Shown piece after piece: positions 54,593 through 63,411 of a stretch of 64,000 bases of DNA; within the stretch, counting starts at the first letter, position 1; the number at the start of each line of letters is the position of its first letter. A program made the position numbers and the translations under genes. The notes below the pieces were generated by a model. It ran no database searches. It saw nothing but the letters and a program-made list of their open reading frames with translations, and was not told the origin of the DNA. This stretch comes from Fibrobacter sp. (lineage in GTDB: Bacteria > Fibrobacterota > Fibrobacteria > Fibrobacterales > Fibrobacteraceae). The stretch is from contig JAKSIK010000010.1 of NCBI GenBank assembly GCA_024398835.1, positions 1-64,000 on the forward strand, read 5' to 3'.

Positions 54593-56533
54593 ATGTTAAC
54601 GTGGATTAATGAAAAGGCCAAGTGGGTCATCGTTATTTTTGCAGCAGGCATTGTGGTGGGCCTTTTGGCTATGGACCGTGTGCCGAGAACCGCCCAGAGC
54701 TATCCTGTGGGCATTGTGAATGACCACAAGATCTCCTATGCAGAATTTGATGCCCGCATCAAGAACATCGTGGAAACCCAGTTCCAGGGCCAGCACTTGG
54801 AAGACGAGCAGTATACACAGCTCCGTTCAGACGTGTTCCGCTCCTTTGTTCGCCAAATCATTATGAACGGCCAGTACGAAAAGGCCGGACTGGCAGCCTC
54901 GGTTGCCGAAGTGAAGGCTGAATTCAAGCGCAATCCGGACCTGGTTCGCTCTCGCGTGGTTCAGGAAGCCCAGTACCGTCTGAATGCCATTCAGCGCCAG
55001 GCCACCTCTCAAGAAGACATGATGCAGCGCTCCCAGAACTATATCGCCAGCCTTCCGCGTTTCTTGGTGGACTCCACCTTCAATAAGGCTGATTACGATG
55101 CTTGGCTGGAAACCAGCGACGCCTTCAACAACTGGGGCTCCATGCTCCAGCTGGAAAGTGAATTGGAAACGAACACCATTCCGGCTCGCCAACTGCAGAT
55201 GCTGGTCAGTGCTTCTGTGCACCCGACTGCTCTTGAATCCAAGTGGACTGTGGAACGCCGCATGACGGACTACGACATGGATATTGCCGTTGCCGCTAAC
55301 TCCGATTTCGCTGTTGATGAAAATGCCGTGGACGAAGCCATGGTGAAGGAATACTTCAACGCTAACTCCGACAGCTTCTTTGTGGAAAATGACAAGGTGA
55401 AGTTCCAGTATGTGGTGCTCCCCATTGCCGCTACAACGGGCGATGACGAACGCATTCGCGACTACGCTATGACGCTTTACAACCAGCTGACGGATTCTAC
55501 CTCTACCACAACTTTCGAAGACATGGCTCGTATTTCTTCTGAAGATCCGGGCAGCGCTCAGAACGGTGGTGTGTTGGACCAGGAAGCTGGCCGCGGAACT
55601 TTCGTTCCTGAGTTCGAACAGGCTGCTATGGCTCTGGATTCCGGTGCTATCTCTGAACCGGTGAAGTCTCAGTTCGGCTATCACATCATCAAGAGTTACG
55701 GCAAGACCAAGGACTCCACTGGTGCTGAAACTGCTAAAGTTGGCCACATCCTTCTTGCTGTTACCGCCTCTTCTGAAACGGTGGACAGCTTGGAACAAGT
55801 GCTTACCAGCATCAAGACCGCTGTAAACAACGGCAAGAGTTTTGCTGACGCCGCCAAGGAACAGAATCTGGATGTCGTGGAATCTGAATGGATGGGCCGC
55901 GACGGCATGGTTTCTGCTCTCGGCTATATGAAGGGCCTTACCTCCTACGCTTGGCCCAACAAGAACCTCCCGGAAGAGGAAGGTCCTGTTTCTCCGGTGC
56001 TGAAGAACAACAAGTTTGTGGCCGTGGCCATCAAGGCTGGCGAGTTGAAGGCTGGCACTCGTGATTTGAGCCTCCACTTCGATGCCATCAAGAAGACGCT
56101 CCTCCAGAAGAAGGCTTCTGAAGCTGCTGTTGCTTATCTGAACTCTGTGGTTGACCAGGTGAAGGCTTGGGCTCCCGCTGCAGATTCCTCTGCTCAGGCT
56201 CCTGCCATTGAAAAGGTGACTGTGGAAAACAAGACCGCCTCTGTGGATGGCTTCCTCCCGGGCTTTGGCTACGCCAATCCGGCTGTGGCAAAGATTCTCG
56301 CTTCTCAGAAGGAAGGGGAATGGGGCCCGGCAATTGCTACGGAGCAGGGCGCCGTTATGGTCCGCATCAATTCCAAGAAGGCTGCTGAAGCTGAAGCCGT
56401 CATCGCCGCCACTCAGGACGATATGGCCAATGCCGCTCGCTTCACTGGCATGACCCTCTTCAACGATTACGTGAGCAAGCTGGAAGCTGGTACGCCGGTG
56501 GAAAGCAATCTGGATTTGTTCTACAAAGACTGA
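54593..56533 (+). CDS. PpiD/SurA-like peptidyl-prolyl isomerase
   Basis: This periplasmic folding chaperone has 646 residues. An N-terminal membrane anchor (WVIVIFAAGIVVGLLAMD) is followed by a SurA_N-type helical chaperone domain (about 40-240). A parvulin domain lies at about 265-375 (MARISSEDPGSAQNGGVLDQ and GTFVPEFEQAAMALDSGAIS, then a FGYHIIKSYGK end). A second, degenerate parvulin-like half follows to the C-terminus. Architecture matches PpiD. Confidence 0.9.
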   Translation: MLTWINEKAKWVIVIFAAGIVVGLLAMDRVPRTAQSYPVGIVNDHKISYAEFDARIKNIVETQFQGQHLEDEQYTQLRSDVFRSFVRQIIMNGQYEKAGLAASVAEVKAEFKRNPDLVRSRVVQEAQYRLNAIQRQATSQEDMMQRSQNYIASLPRFLVDSTFNKADYDAWLETSDAFNNWGSMLQLESELETNTIPARQLQMLVSASVHPTALESKWTVERRMTDYDMDIAVAANSDFAVDENAVDEAMVKEYFNANSDSFFVENDKVKFQYVVLPIAATTGDDERIRDYAMTLYNQLTDSTSTTTFEDMARISSEDPGSAQNGGVLDQEAGRGTFVPEFEQAAMALDSGAISEPVKSQFGYHIIKSYGKTKDSTGAETAKVGHILLAVTASSETVDSLEQVLTSIKTAVNNGKSFADAAKEQNLDVVESEWMGRDGMVSALGYMKGLTSYAWPNKNLPEEEGPVSPVLKNNKFVAVAIKAGELKAGTRDLSLHFDAIKKTLLQKKASEAAVAYLNSVVDQVKAWAPAADSSAQAPAIEKVTVENKTASVDGFLPGFGYANPAVAKILASQKEGEWGPAIATEQGAVMVRINSKKAAEAEAVIAATQDDMANAARFTGMTLFNDYVSKLEAGTPVESNLDLFYKD

Positions 56534-56556
56534 TCCTCGCTATCTAGCGATTTTTG

Positions 56557-56583
56557 AAAACTCGGCTGCAAAGCCGAGTTTTT
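56557..56583 (+). terminator. Terminator after the PpiD-like gene
   Basis: AACTCGGCT-GCAA-AGCCGAGTT forms a 9-bp stem with GCAA loop, followed by T residues. Confidence 0.88.
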
Positions 56584-56595
56584 CTGTTTTGTGAC

Positions 56596-56710
56596 GAAGT
56601 CAAAATGGGTGCGACAATAACGAAGTTATTAATTATAAATTATGAATTATGAGATATTTCAGACATTGAACTATCCCGCGATAATTTTGCATTGTGAATT
56701 TTAAATTGTG
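56596..56710. repeat. Dispersed word plus TATGAATT low-complexity run
   Basis: GAAGTCAAAATGGGTGCGA (56596-56614) followed by AATTATAAATTATGAATTATG words. The same pairing occurs at 32462-32510. It fills the space between the converging PpiD-like and dnaA genes. Confidence 0.6.
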
Positions 56711-56771
56711 AATCGAACGCATTTCCTGTTAGATATCAATTCATCATTCTGCATTCAGCATTATGCATTAA

Positions 56772-58097
56772 TTAATCGTGTATAGCGTTCTTCAGGCTTT
56801 CAATAAGTCTTGCGAAGGAAGCGTCCGTCTCCATTTCAGCCTTCACTAGCTTGATCGCATGAACCACTGTGGAGTGGTCCTTGCCGCCAAAGCGAGAGCC
56901 GATGCTCTGTAAACTGATGGAAGAACATTCACGCATTAGGTACATGGCCACTTGGCGAGCCTTGGAAATTTCCTTGGTGCCGCGGCCCGGTTCCGTAAGC
57001 TTTGCTTCGGGCACTTCGTAGTGGGCAGAAACAGCGTGGAGCACGGCGTCCAAACTGACGCGACGGCGGAGCGTGGGGGCGATTTCCGCAGCTACTTTCT
57101 GCGCGATGGTCATGTCAATATCATGATTCATCAAACTGGATTGCAGCGTGAGTTTGATGATGGCGCTTTCCAAGCAGCGGACATTGCTTGCAATGCGTTC
57201 CGCCAAGAAGCGGAGCACTTCATCGCTAATTTCCAGATGGCGCTCTTCCGCCTTCTTGTGGAGAATCGCCTCGCGTGTTTCTACGTCGGGCGGCTGAATA
57301 TCAACGGTCAAGCCCCAGGAGAAGCGGCTCACCAAACGGTCGGAGAGGTTCTTCACTTCGCCGGCAGGTGCATCAGAAGTAAGCACAATCTGCTTGCCTG
57401 CTTGATGGAGTGCGTTGAAAATCAGGAAAAATTCGTTCTGGGTTTCCGGCTTTCCGGCCCAGTTCTGAATGTCATCGATGAGGAGGATGTCCACTTCGTC
57501 GCGATAGAAATCGGAGAGTTCCGTCATGCGGCCTTCGCGCATGCACTTCAGATACTGCTGGGAGAAATCTTCACTGGTGAGGTAGCAGACGCGCTTTGCC
57601 GGGTCTTCTTCCAGAATGTAGTTGCCAATGGCTTGCAGCAAATGGGTTTTGCCAAGACCGCTGGAACCATAGATGAATAGCGGGTTGTACTGTGTGCCAT
57701 CGGGATTGCGGGCCACAGCCAAAGCGGCATTGAAAGCAAGCTGTGCTTTGTCGCCAGGAACAAAATTTTCAAAACGGTAACTGTTGGAGAGGGGAACGCT
57801 CGGCTTGATGAAATCCTGGAAACCATTGTCTCTGGGCTTCACAGCTTGCGGTGCAATCTCCTGGGACTGGAATTCAAATTCTACGGGAGCGTCACTGTGA
57901 CTGCCCTCTTTCCAACCCAGCTTGATGAGTTCCTTGTAGGCGGAATAGACAGACACGTCCAATCCGGAGGGAACGGTAATCACGGCGTGACCTGCGGTGA
58001 GGCTCACCATCTTGGTTTGCGCAAAATAAGTTTTGAACACGGAATCAGAAAGCATTCCGCGTAAGTAGTTCAAGCATCTTTCCCATTCAATTTGCAT
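56772..58097 (-). CDS. dnaA: Chromosomal replication initiator DnaA
   Basis: DnaA binds 9-base boxes at the origin and opens the duplex in its ATP form. The 441-residue protein has domain I (IEWERCLNYLRGMLSDSVFKTYFA) and a linker. The AAA+ domain has NPLFIYGSSGLGKTHLLQAIG (Walker A, about 146), DILLIDDIQNWAGK (Walker B) and a box VII/sensor region. Domain IV carries SISLQSIGSRFGGKDHSTVVHAI, the box-binding signature. Upstream are several DnaA-box-like sites. dnaN, recF and gyrB are not adjacent. Confidence 0.97.
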   Translation of the reverse strand: MQIEWERCLNYLRGMLSDSVFKTYFAQTKMVSLTAGHAVITVPSGLDVSVYSAYKELIKLGWKEGSHSDAPVEFEFQSQEIAPQAVKPRDNGFQDFIKPSVPLSNSYRFENFVPGDKAQLAFNAALAVARNPDGTQYNPLFIYGSSGLGKTHLLQAIGNYILEEDPAKRVCYLTSEDFSQQYLKCMREGRMTELSDFYRDEVDILLIDDIQNWAGKPETQNEFFLIFNALHQAGKQIVLTSDAPAGEVKNLSDRLVSRFSWGLTVDIQPPDVETREAILHKKAEERHLEISDEVLRFLAERIASNVRCLESAIIKLTLQSSLMNHDIDMTIAQKVAAEIAPTLRRRVSLDAVLHAVSAHYEVPEAKLTEPGRGTKEISKARQVAMYLMRECSSISLQSIGSRFGGKDHSTVVHAIKLVKAEMETDASFARLIESLKNAIHD

Positions 58098-58116
58098 ACG
58101 ACTTAAACCTCAAAAT

Positions 58117-58278
58117 TTATCAACCAATCTATCAACACTCTTTAACCAAATCTAATAAAATTGTTGCTAACTCGTTGATAAACAATGCGTTAAATGCAAA
58201 TTTTTTTTTGTGGATAAAACCGACCTGCCCCCGAGGAACCCCCAAAAAGGCCATTCAACAGGGCAAATTTGTGGAAAA
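58117..58278. other. Cluster of DnaA-box-like sites, possible oriC
   Basis: In the 200 bases upstream of dnaA there is one perfect box (TGTGGATAA, 58209-58217, complement of TTATCCACA) and near-matches. These are TTATCAACC (58117-58125), CTATCAACA (58129-58137), CGTTGATAA (58173-58181) and TGTGGAAAA (58270-58278). The surrounding DNA is AT-rich, with a T9 run. Such a cluster next to dnaA marks either the origin or the autoregulatory region of dnaA. Confidence 0.5.
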
Positions 58279-58295
58279 AACTAAATTTAGGGGGT

Positions 58296-58877
58296 ATGGA
58301 AAGCTTTGGCTGGTACGACTACGTGTTCTGGCTCCCCCTGTTGTTGTGGGTGGGGCTGTTTTTCTGGTTCTACCGCCGCGCCTATCCCGTTTTTTTGAAG
58401 AAAATGGTGAAAAAAGGGAAGAAATGGGCTTACGTGCCGGAATTCATTTCCAAGAATCCTGGCCGGGTGGGGCAACTGAAGTTTTTCTGCTTCCTGCTTA
58501 GTCTGCTGGTGTCTGTTGCGAGTTCCTTTTCTGTGGTGTGGGGCCTGGGTAAAGTTTTGCCGGACTTCGCGCAGTTTGGTTTTGCGTCCACGGTTCTCTT
58601 CATGATTTTGGCAGCAGTGCTTTACCATCAAGCCATGGGCAAGGTAGCCGCGATTTTCCAGTCCGCTTATTTTTTGGAATACCGCCGCGTGCATTACGCA
58701 AGCGATGTGAAGGGCAATTTCCAGAACGAGGCGGACATTCATTACAAGACGGTTTGGAGCTTTACGAAGCACTTGAGAAATGCCGAGGAACACCACCGGC
58801 TGTGGAAGTATGTGAACGCCATGGCCAAGACGAAGAAGATTCCTCCCGACGTTTATGCGGAGACCTTGTATGGCTAA
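58296..58877 (+). CDS. Hypothetical membrane protein
   Basis: The protein has 193 residues, starting at the ATG at 58296 after AGGGGG. TM segments lie at about 9-28 (VFWLPLLLWVGLFFWFY), 60-82 and 88-110. The C-terminal 80 residues are cytoplasmic and charged (NEADIHYKTVWSFTKHLRN). It overlaps the squalene/phytoene synthase gene by 8 bases and lies directly beside the DnaA boxes. Family not recognised. Confidence 0.65.
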   Translation: MESFGWYDYVFWLPLLLWVGLFFWFYRRAYPVFLKKMVKKGKKWAYVPEFISKNPGRVGQLKFFCFLLSLLVSVASSFSVVWGLGKVLPDFAQFGFASTVLFMILAAVLYHQAMGKVAAIFQSAYFLEYRRVHYASDVKGNFQNEADIHYKTVWSFTKHLRNAEEHHRLWKYVNAMAKTKKIPPDVYAETLYG

Positions 58878-59988
58878 TCTTCTAGATCAAATTGGAATGG
58901 GCGATGCCGTCCTTACGGGGAAGAAGGCCTGGACTTATGCGGAAGAGATTCTTCTGCAGGTTTCTCGCACCTTTGCGCTGAATATCAATGTGCTTAAGGG
59001 TAAGCTCCACAAGAGCATTCTTTTGGCTTACCTGTACCTCCGCATTGCAGATACGGTGGAAGACGACCCTGATATGAAGGCTTCCGAGAAGGAAGTGATT
59101 CTTGGTCTCTTTGCGAAGATTTTCAAGTCGCCCGAATTGCGGGAAGATGATATCGAGGCTTTTGAAAAGTCTCTGCCAGATGCATGGCGCAAGTCGGAAC
59201 ACCCTTACATGAACCTCTGCCTCCACACACATGTGGTGGTGCCGCTGTTGAAGGAACTGCCCGAAATCTATGCGGCTCCGGTTCGTGATGTGACGGTGGA
59301 AATGTGCGGTGGCATGGCGAAGTTTGCGCTGCGGCAGGAGGCTGCACTCAGCTCCGGCTGGTTCACACTGGAAAGCGTCAGCGATTTGGATGAATACTGC
59401 TACTATGTGGCAGGGATTGTCGGGAAGCTCCTCACGCACCTCTTTGCGGCAGACACTTGCCTCATTGGCGGTAAACTGAAGGCGGAGATGCAGAAACTGG
59501 ATGTGAGTTTCGGGCTTGCTTTGCAGGTGGCGAACATCGTGAAGGACTGCGTAGAGGATTCCACCCGCCGGGTCTGCTTCATTCCTGAAGAGATTTGCCG
59601 CCGGCATGGGTTCGAACATTCCTACGACATGTTCAAGGCTGCAGATGTATTGGCTGCAATGTCGGCTGAAGAACGCTCTGATTATGACAAGCGCCGTGCC
59701 GCAGTGATGGAAGAACTGGTGATGAAGACCTGGAAGCATCTGGATGACGCTATTGCCTACACCAAACTCATCCCGGCAGTGAAGCGCCGGACTCGATTGT
59801 TCTGCCTGTGGCCGCTCTTTATGGCTGCAGAGAATATGAAGATTATCGGGAATGGTTCTTCCATTTTTGCCTCTGAAAAGAAAGTGAAGATTACACGGGA
59901 TACGGTGAAGCGGATTATCACCCAGACTATGCTCCACTTTTATTCCGATTCCTGGATTGACAAATCCTATAGCGTGTTGAGACCCTGA
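58870..59988 (+). CDS. Squalene/phytoene synthase family protein
   Basis: Enzymes of this family join two prenyl diphosphates head to head. The 372-residue protein (ATG at 58870) has the first aspartate motif RIADTVEDDPD (D61 to D66), VSRTFALNINVL, and the second region QVANIVKDCVEDSTRRVCFIPEEI, with the magnesium-binding Asp set intact. ALRQEAALSSGWFTLESVSDLDEYCYYVAGIVGKLL is the typical middle. Squalene synthesis is more likely than phytoene, but no cyclase or desaturase is adjacent. Confidence 0.85.
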   Translation: MANLLDQIGMGDAVLTGKKAWTYAEEILLQVSRTFALNINVLKGKLHKSILLAYLYLRIADTVEDDPDMKASEKEVILGLFAKIFKSPELREDDIEAFEKSLPDAWRKSEHPYMNLCLHTHVVVPLLKELPEIYAAPVRDVTVEMCGGMAKFALRQEAALSSGWFTLESVSDLDEYCYYVAGIVGKLLTHLFAADTCLIGGKLKAEMQKLDVSFGLALQVANIVKDCVEDSTRRVCFIPEEICRRHGFEHSYDMFKAADVLAAMSAEERSDYDKRRAAVMEELVMKTWKHLDDAIAYTKLIPAVKRRTRLFCLWPLFMAAENMKIIGNGSSIFASEKKVKITRDTVKRIITQTMLHFYSDSWIDKSYSVLRP

Positions 59989-59992
59989 ATTT

Positions 59993-60592
59993 ATGTGTGA
60001 TGCAGTGAAGACAAAGTGGTATAACAATTTCTGGTTCCATATCGGAATTATCGTCTTTAGTATTGTGGCAGACCAATTGACCAAGCTCTGGGCTTTGGCG
60101 CGTTTTACCAACGAGACGGGGGCTCCCAACCACGAATACATCAATGTGGTGGGGGAGTTTATTCGCTTTGGCCTCGTGTTCAATAAGGGTGCCGCTTTTA
60201 GCAGTCGCCCTCAGGATTTGCTGCCGTTCCTTCCGCCAGTTGTTTTCTTCATTCTCATTTCTGTGGTGGCGGCAGTAGTGCTTTTCATTTTCTACCGGAG
60301 CATCGACAAGCGTGATTATCTCTCCCGCATTGGCGTGGTGATGATTCTCGGCGGTGCGGTGGGCAATTTCATTGACCGCATGCGGCTGCAGATGGTGGTT
60401 GATTTTATCGATTGCGATTTGCCGGACTTCATCATGACACGGTTCCCCACATTCAATGTGGCGGATTCCTTCGTGACGGTTGGCGTTGCCTTCGTAGTCC
60501 TTTCTCCGCTCCTCTTGAAAAAGCTTCACAAGCAAATCAAGGAAGAAAAGGAAGCCAAGGCCGCGAAAACAGAGAAAGCCGTTGGGGATTAG
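59993..60592 (+). CDS. lspA: Lipoprotein signal peptidase
   Basis: LspA cleaves the signal peptide of diacylated prolipoproteins in the inner membrane. The 199-residue protein has four TM segments and both catalytic aspartates: GGAVGNFIDRMRLQMVVDFID and FNVADSFVTVG. VADQLTKLWAL near the N-terminus is the first family block. The C-terminal tail is lysine-rich (KLHKQIKEEKEAKAAK). It starts 4 bases after the previous gene. Many predicted lipoproteins in this window depend on it. Confidence 0.95.
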   Translation: MCDAVKTKWYNNFWFHIGIIVFSIVADQLTKLWALARFTNETGAPNHEYINVVGEFIRFGLVFNKGAAFSSRPQDLLPFLPPVVFFILISVVAAVVLFIFYRSIDKRDYLSRIGVVMILGGAVGNFIDRMRLQMVVDFIDCDLPDFIMTRFPTFNVADSFVTVGVAFVVLSPLLLKKLHKQIKEEKEAKAAKTEKAVGD

Positions 60593-60599
60593 AGTGGGT

Positions 60600-60633
60600 G
60601 ACGTCATTGCGAGGCCGAAGGCCGTGGCAATCC
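60600..60633. repeat. CGTCATTGCGAG-type dispersed repeat
   Basis: GACGTCATTGCGAGGCCGAA followed by GGCCGTGGCAATCC. The same outer frame as 5934-5968, with a different hairpin centre (GGCCGAAGGCC). Confidence 0.65.
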
Positions 60634-60655
60634 AAGATAGTTAGGAGTTTAAAAG

Positions 60656-61498
60656 ATGTTTCGCTGGATGTGGAAGAGCCTTCTGTTCATCGCCTTGTCT
60701 ATGCTGGTTGCATGTGGCAGTGATAGCAGCTCTGCTAACGAAGAATCCGGGGATAATCTCTCCTCGTCAAATGAAATCAGTTCGTCTAGCGTTCCTCAGG
60801 CAGAATGGAATTCAGAAACAAATACCTTGAAAGATACTCGGGATGGCGAGGTTTATAAAACCGTGAAAATCGGTGACCAGGTTTGGATGGCGGAAAATCT
60901 GAACTTCAAGCCAGAAGACGCGAAACTTTCTGTTTGCGGGGGCGGTCCTAGCGAAAGCCGGGATATGAGTCTGGGCGACTGTGAAAAGTATGGCCGCTTG
61001 TACACCTTGGCGGAGGCTCTTGGGCTCATTCATGTCAAAGAGAGTTTGTGGGATGTGGATTACTCGTATAATTTGCTGGATAGCGCCAAGGATGAACAAG
61101 GTTATGTCCGTGGAATTTGCCCAGGGGGTTGGCATTTGCCGGATACTTTGGAATGGAAAACCTTGTTTGTAAAGGCAGTGGAGCGAAATGGAGCGTCTGC
61201 AGGTCAAACATTAAGATCTACCACAGAATGGAGAGATGTTGATGGACAGGGGCAGCCTTTCGCTGATGTGGGTACAGACGATTTTGGATTTACGATTCTG
61301 CCCGCAGGAATCTATAACAGCTACCTTTACAGTTATATTGGTGTAACGGAATATGCTTCATTTTGGACGGCAACGCTAATAAAAAATTTATATGGGGTAA
61401 GAGCTGGATTCCATTGGGATAATGAATTCGGATTTGCCGGTGATGGTGGCACAAAAGATTCGGGTGCTTCAATACGTTGCGTGAAAAATGAAAAGTGA
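60656..61498 (+). CDS. FISUMP-domain lipoprotein
   Basis: The protein has 280 residues. A lipoprotein signal (SLLFIALSMLVACGSDSSS) places the lipidated cysteine near residue 20, followed by a Ser-rich linker. The FISUMP domain (about 55-280) shows LKDTRDGEVYKTVKIGDQVW, MAENLNF, GICPGGWHLPDTLEWKTL, DDFGFTILPAGIYNS, FWTATLI and SIRCVKNEK. It is surface- or envelope-anchored. Compared with the copy at 3658 it carries an insertion with a CGGGPSESRDMSLGDCEKYGRLY segment. Biochemical role unknown. Confidence 0.88.
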   Translation: MFRWMWKSLLFIALSMLVACGSDSSSANEESGDNLSSSNEISSSSVPQAEWNSETNTLKDTRDGEVYKTVKIGDQVWMAENLNFKPEDAKLSVCGGGPSESRDMSLGDCEKYGRLYTLAEALGLIHVKESLWDVDYSYNLLDSAKDEQGYVRGICPGGWHLPDTLEWKTLFVKAVERNGASAGQTLRSTTEWRDVDGQGQPFADVGTDDFGFTILPAGIYNSYLYSYIGVTEYASFWTATLIKNLYGVRAGFHWDNEFGFAGDGGTKDSGASIRCVKNEK

Positions 61499-61530
61499 GT
61501 TTTAGATCAGACTCAGTTGTAGAACGGTTT

Positions 61531-62808
61531 ATGAATTATCTTGTTGACGAAAAAAATAGCGGAGAACGCATTGATAAGTTCCTTACTGCGGTAATGGACA
61601 ATGTTTCCCGTACCGATGTACAGAAGTTAATTGCTGCTGGCGAAGTAAAAGTCGGTGGTAGTGTTGCCGCAAAGAATTTGAAGGTGGAAACCGGAATGGT
61701 TGTTGTGGTGGATAAGGTTCCAGAGAAAGAGGCTTCCACCCTCACACCAGAAAATATCCCGCTGGATATAGTCTACGAAGATGATGACATCGTGGTTTTG
61801 AACAAGCCCCGCAATCTGGTGGTGCATCCGGGAAATGGCGTGCAGAACGGCACGCTTGCGGCAGGCCTTCTCTATCATTTCAAGGAAAATCTTTCGGCAG
61901 TGAACGGGCCTCTCCGCCCGGGAATCGTTCATCGCTTGGATAAGGATACGCCGGGGCTTATGGTGGTGGCAAAAAATGATGCTGCCCACAGGCATTTGGC
62001 TCACCAGCTGGAAACCCGGACTCTCCACCGCACATACAATGCTTTGGTTTGGGGTTGCCCCCGCGATTTGGAAGGCTGCATTGACGCCCCCATTGGACGT
62101 AACCCTAAAAACCGCTTGAAGATGGCGGTGGTGAAGGGCGGCAAGGAAAGCCGCACCCATTTTGTGGCCAAGGAATTCTTTGCCTTTGCCACTTTGCTGG
62201 AATTGCAGTTGGAATCGGGACGTACGCACCAGATTCGCGTCCATAGCCGCTATACCGGGCACCCTGTCGTTGGAGACCCGCTGTATGATGGTCGTGAGGA
62301 AAGCCTGAGCCGCGTTCCTCCGCTGATGCGAGATATTGCAGAAAAGGTTCTGGAGATTGCTCCTGCGCAGCTTTTGCAGGCGGTGAAAATCGAACTCATT
62401 CACCCTACAACGGGTAAGAAGTTGAAGTTCAAAGTTCCGCTGGAAAAGCCTTTTGCTCAGGCTCTAAAACTCTTGAAGAAGGAATGCCCTGCAGAGGCAC
62501 CCTCATACGATGAGGATACGGGTTTCAGAGATTTTGATGCAGGAATCCGTTTTGAGGAAGAATCGGATTTTGATGAATTTGTAGAACCGCTGGAAATGCC
62601 GATAGAAGATGTGGCTCCTCCCATCAAAGAACGCAAGACTCGTCGGGAGCGAATGGCGGAGAAGGCTGCTAATGCCGCACGCCGCAAGGCTGTTGCTGCG
62701 GAGCGCAAGCGTATCAAGCAGGAAAAGGCTGCACGCCGTAAAGGAATTCCTCCAGAAGATTTTGTGCAGCCCGGTTACGAGCCCACCATTGATCCGGATT
62801 TGCTCTAA
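61531..62808 (+). CDS. Pseudouridine synthase RluD family
   Basis: The enzyme makes pseudouridine in 23S rRNA. The protein has 425 residues from 61531; a GTG at 61495, overlapping the previous stop, is also possible. An S4-like domain (SGERIDKFLTAVMDNVSRTD) precedes the catalytic domain with GIVHRLDKDTPGLMVVAKND (catalytic Asp in HRLDKDT, about 135), RTYNALVWG and LQLESGRTHQIRVHSRYTGHPVVGDPLY. The C-terminal 110 residues are an unusual acidic stretch followed by a Lys/Arg/Ala-rich tail (RRERMAEKAANAARRKAVAA). Probably RluD (A-type), but RluC activity cannot be excluded. Confidence 0.85.
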   Translation: MNYLVDEKNSGERIDKFLTAVMDNVSRTDVQKLIAAGEVKVGGSVAAKNLKVETGMVVVVDKVPEKEASTLTPENIPLDIVYEDDDIVVLNKPRNLVVHPGNGVQNGTLAAGLLYHFKENLSAVNGPLRPGIVHRLDKDTPGLMVVAKNDAAHRHLAHQLETRTLHRTYNALVWGCPRDLEGCIDAPIGRNPKNRLKMAVVKGGKESRTHFVAKEFFAFATLLELQLESGRTHQIRVHSRYTGHPVVGDPLYDGREESLSRVPPLMRDIAEKVLEIAPAQLLQAVKIELIHPTTGKKLKFKVPLEKPFAQALKLLKKECPAEAPSYDEDTGFRDFDAGIRFEEESDFDEFVEPLEMPIEDVAPPIKERKTRRERMAEKAANAARRKAVAAERKRIKQEKAARRKGIPPEDFVQPGYEPTIDPDLL

Positions 62809-62845
62809 AATCTAGCGCAAACTCTGATTTGGAGCAAATTTTAAT

Positions 62846-63337
62846 CTAGCGAACAATCCGTTTCTTTAATTTGTTTGTAAGCTCTTTCTGTGCTTCGCGG
62901 CGGATTCCCGCTTCTTTGTAGCGGCGCTTTTCTGCGGCTGTTTGAGGAACGATGGCGGGAACGGGAATAGGTTTTCCGTTATCATCAATGGCCACAAATG
63001 TCATGTAGGCACGGCATATATCTTTCACTGCCATATTCTCGTTGGGGAAGGTTCCCGTTACTTTGAGCCCGATTTCCATAGAAGTATTGAAAGCCCTGTT
63101 CACAGACGCCTTGATGTCGAGAATTGTCCCTACAACGGCAGGATTATAGAACTGAATGCTGTTCATAGAAACGGTAGTGACTTTGCTTTCGCAATGCCTT
63201 ATTGCGGAAATGCAGGCCGCCTTGTCCAAAAGGGAAATCATGTGCCCGCCAAAAACCAGATAATAGGCGTTGACGTTGGAGGGCTGAACGACATCGGTTG
63301 TTTCTACGCAGGAATCTTTCACAAATTTCTTTTTCAT
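62846..63337 (-). CDS. Acyl-CoA thioesterase, hotdog fold
   Basis: The 163-residue protein shows the YciA/acyl-CoA hydrolase pattern: ETTDVVQPSNVNAYYLVFGGHMISLLDKAACISAIRH (about 12-48), VTTVSMNSIQFYNPAVVGTI, MEIGLKVTG and YMTFVAIDDNGKPIPVP. It hydrolyses acyl-CoA to free acid and CoA in the cytoplasm. The C-terminus is basic (KKRIVR). Divergent from the rfbD-like gene by 74 bases. Confidence 0.85.
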   Translation of the reverse strand: MKKKFVKDSCVETTDVVQPSNVNAYYLVFGGHMISLLDKAACISAIRHCESKVTTVSMNSIQFYNPAVVGTILDIKASVNRAFNTSMEIGLKVTGTFPNENMAVKDICRAYMTFVAIDDNGKPIPVPAIVPQTAAEKRRYKEAGIRREAQKELTNKLKKRIVR

Positions 63338-63411
63338 ATTTTCTAATATAGCTTTTTGATAATTAAGATGAGAACCCCAAAAATGTTGCTAGATTGTAGG
63401 TAGAGGTTCTA

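Noticed and set aside
54827-56077. 416-codon open frame antisense to the PpiD-like gene
   Set aside because: Codon-bias shadow; parvulin motifs are on the plus strand.
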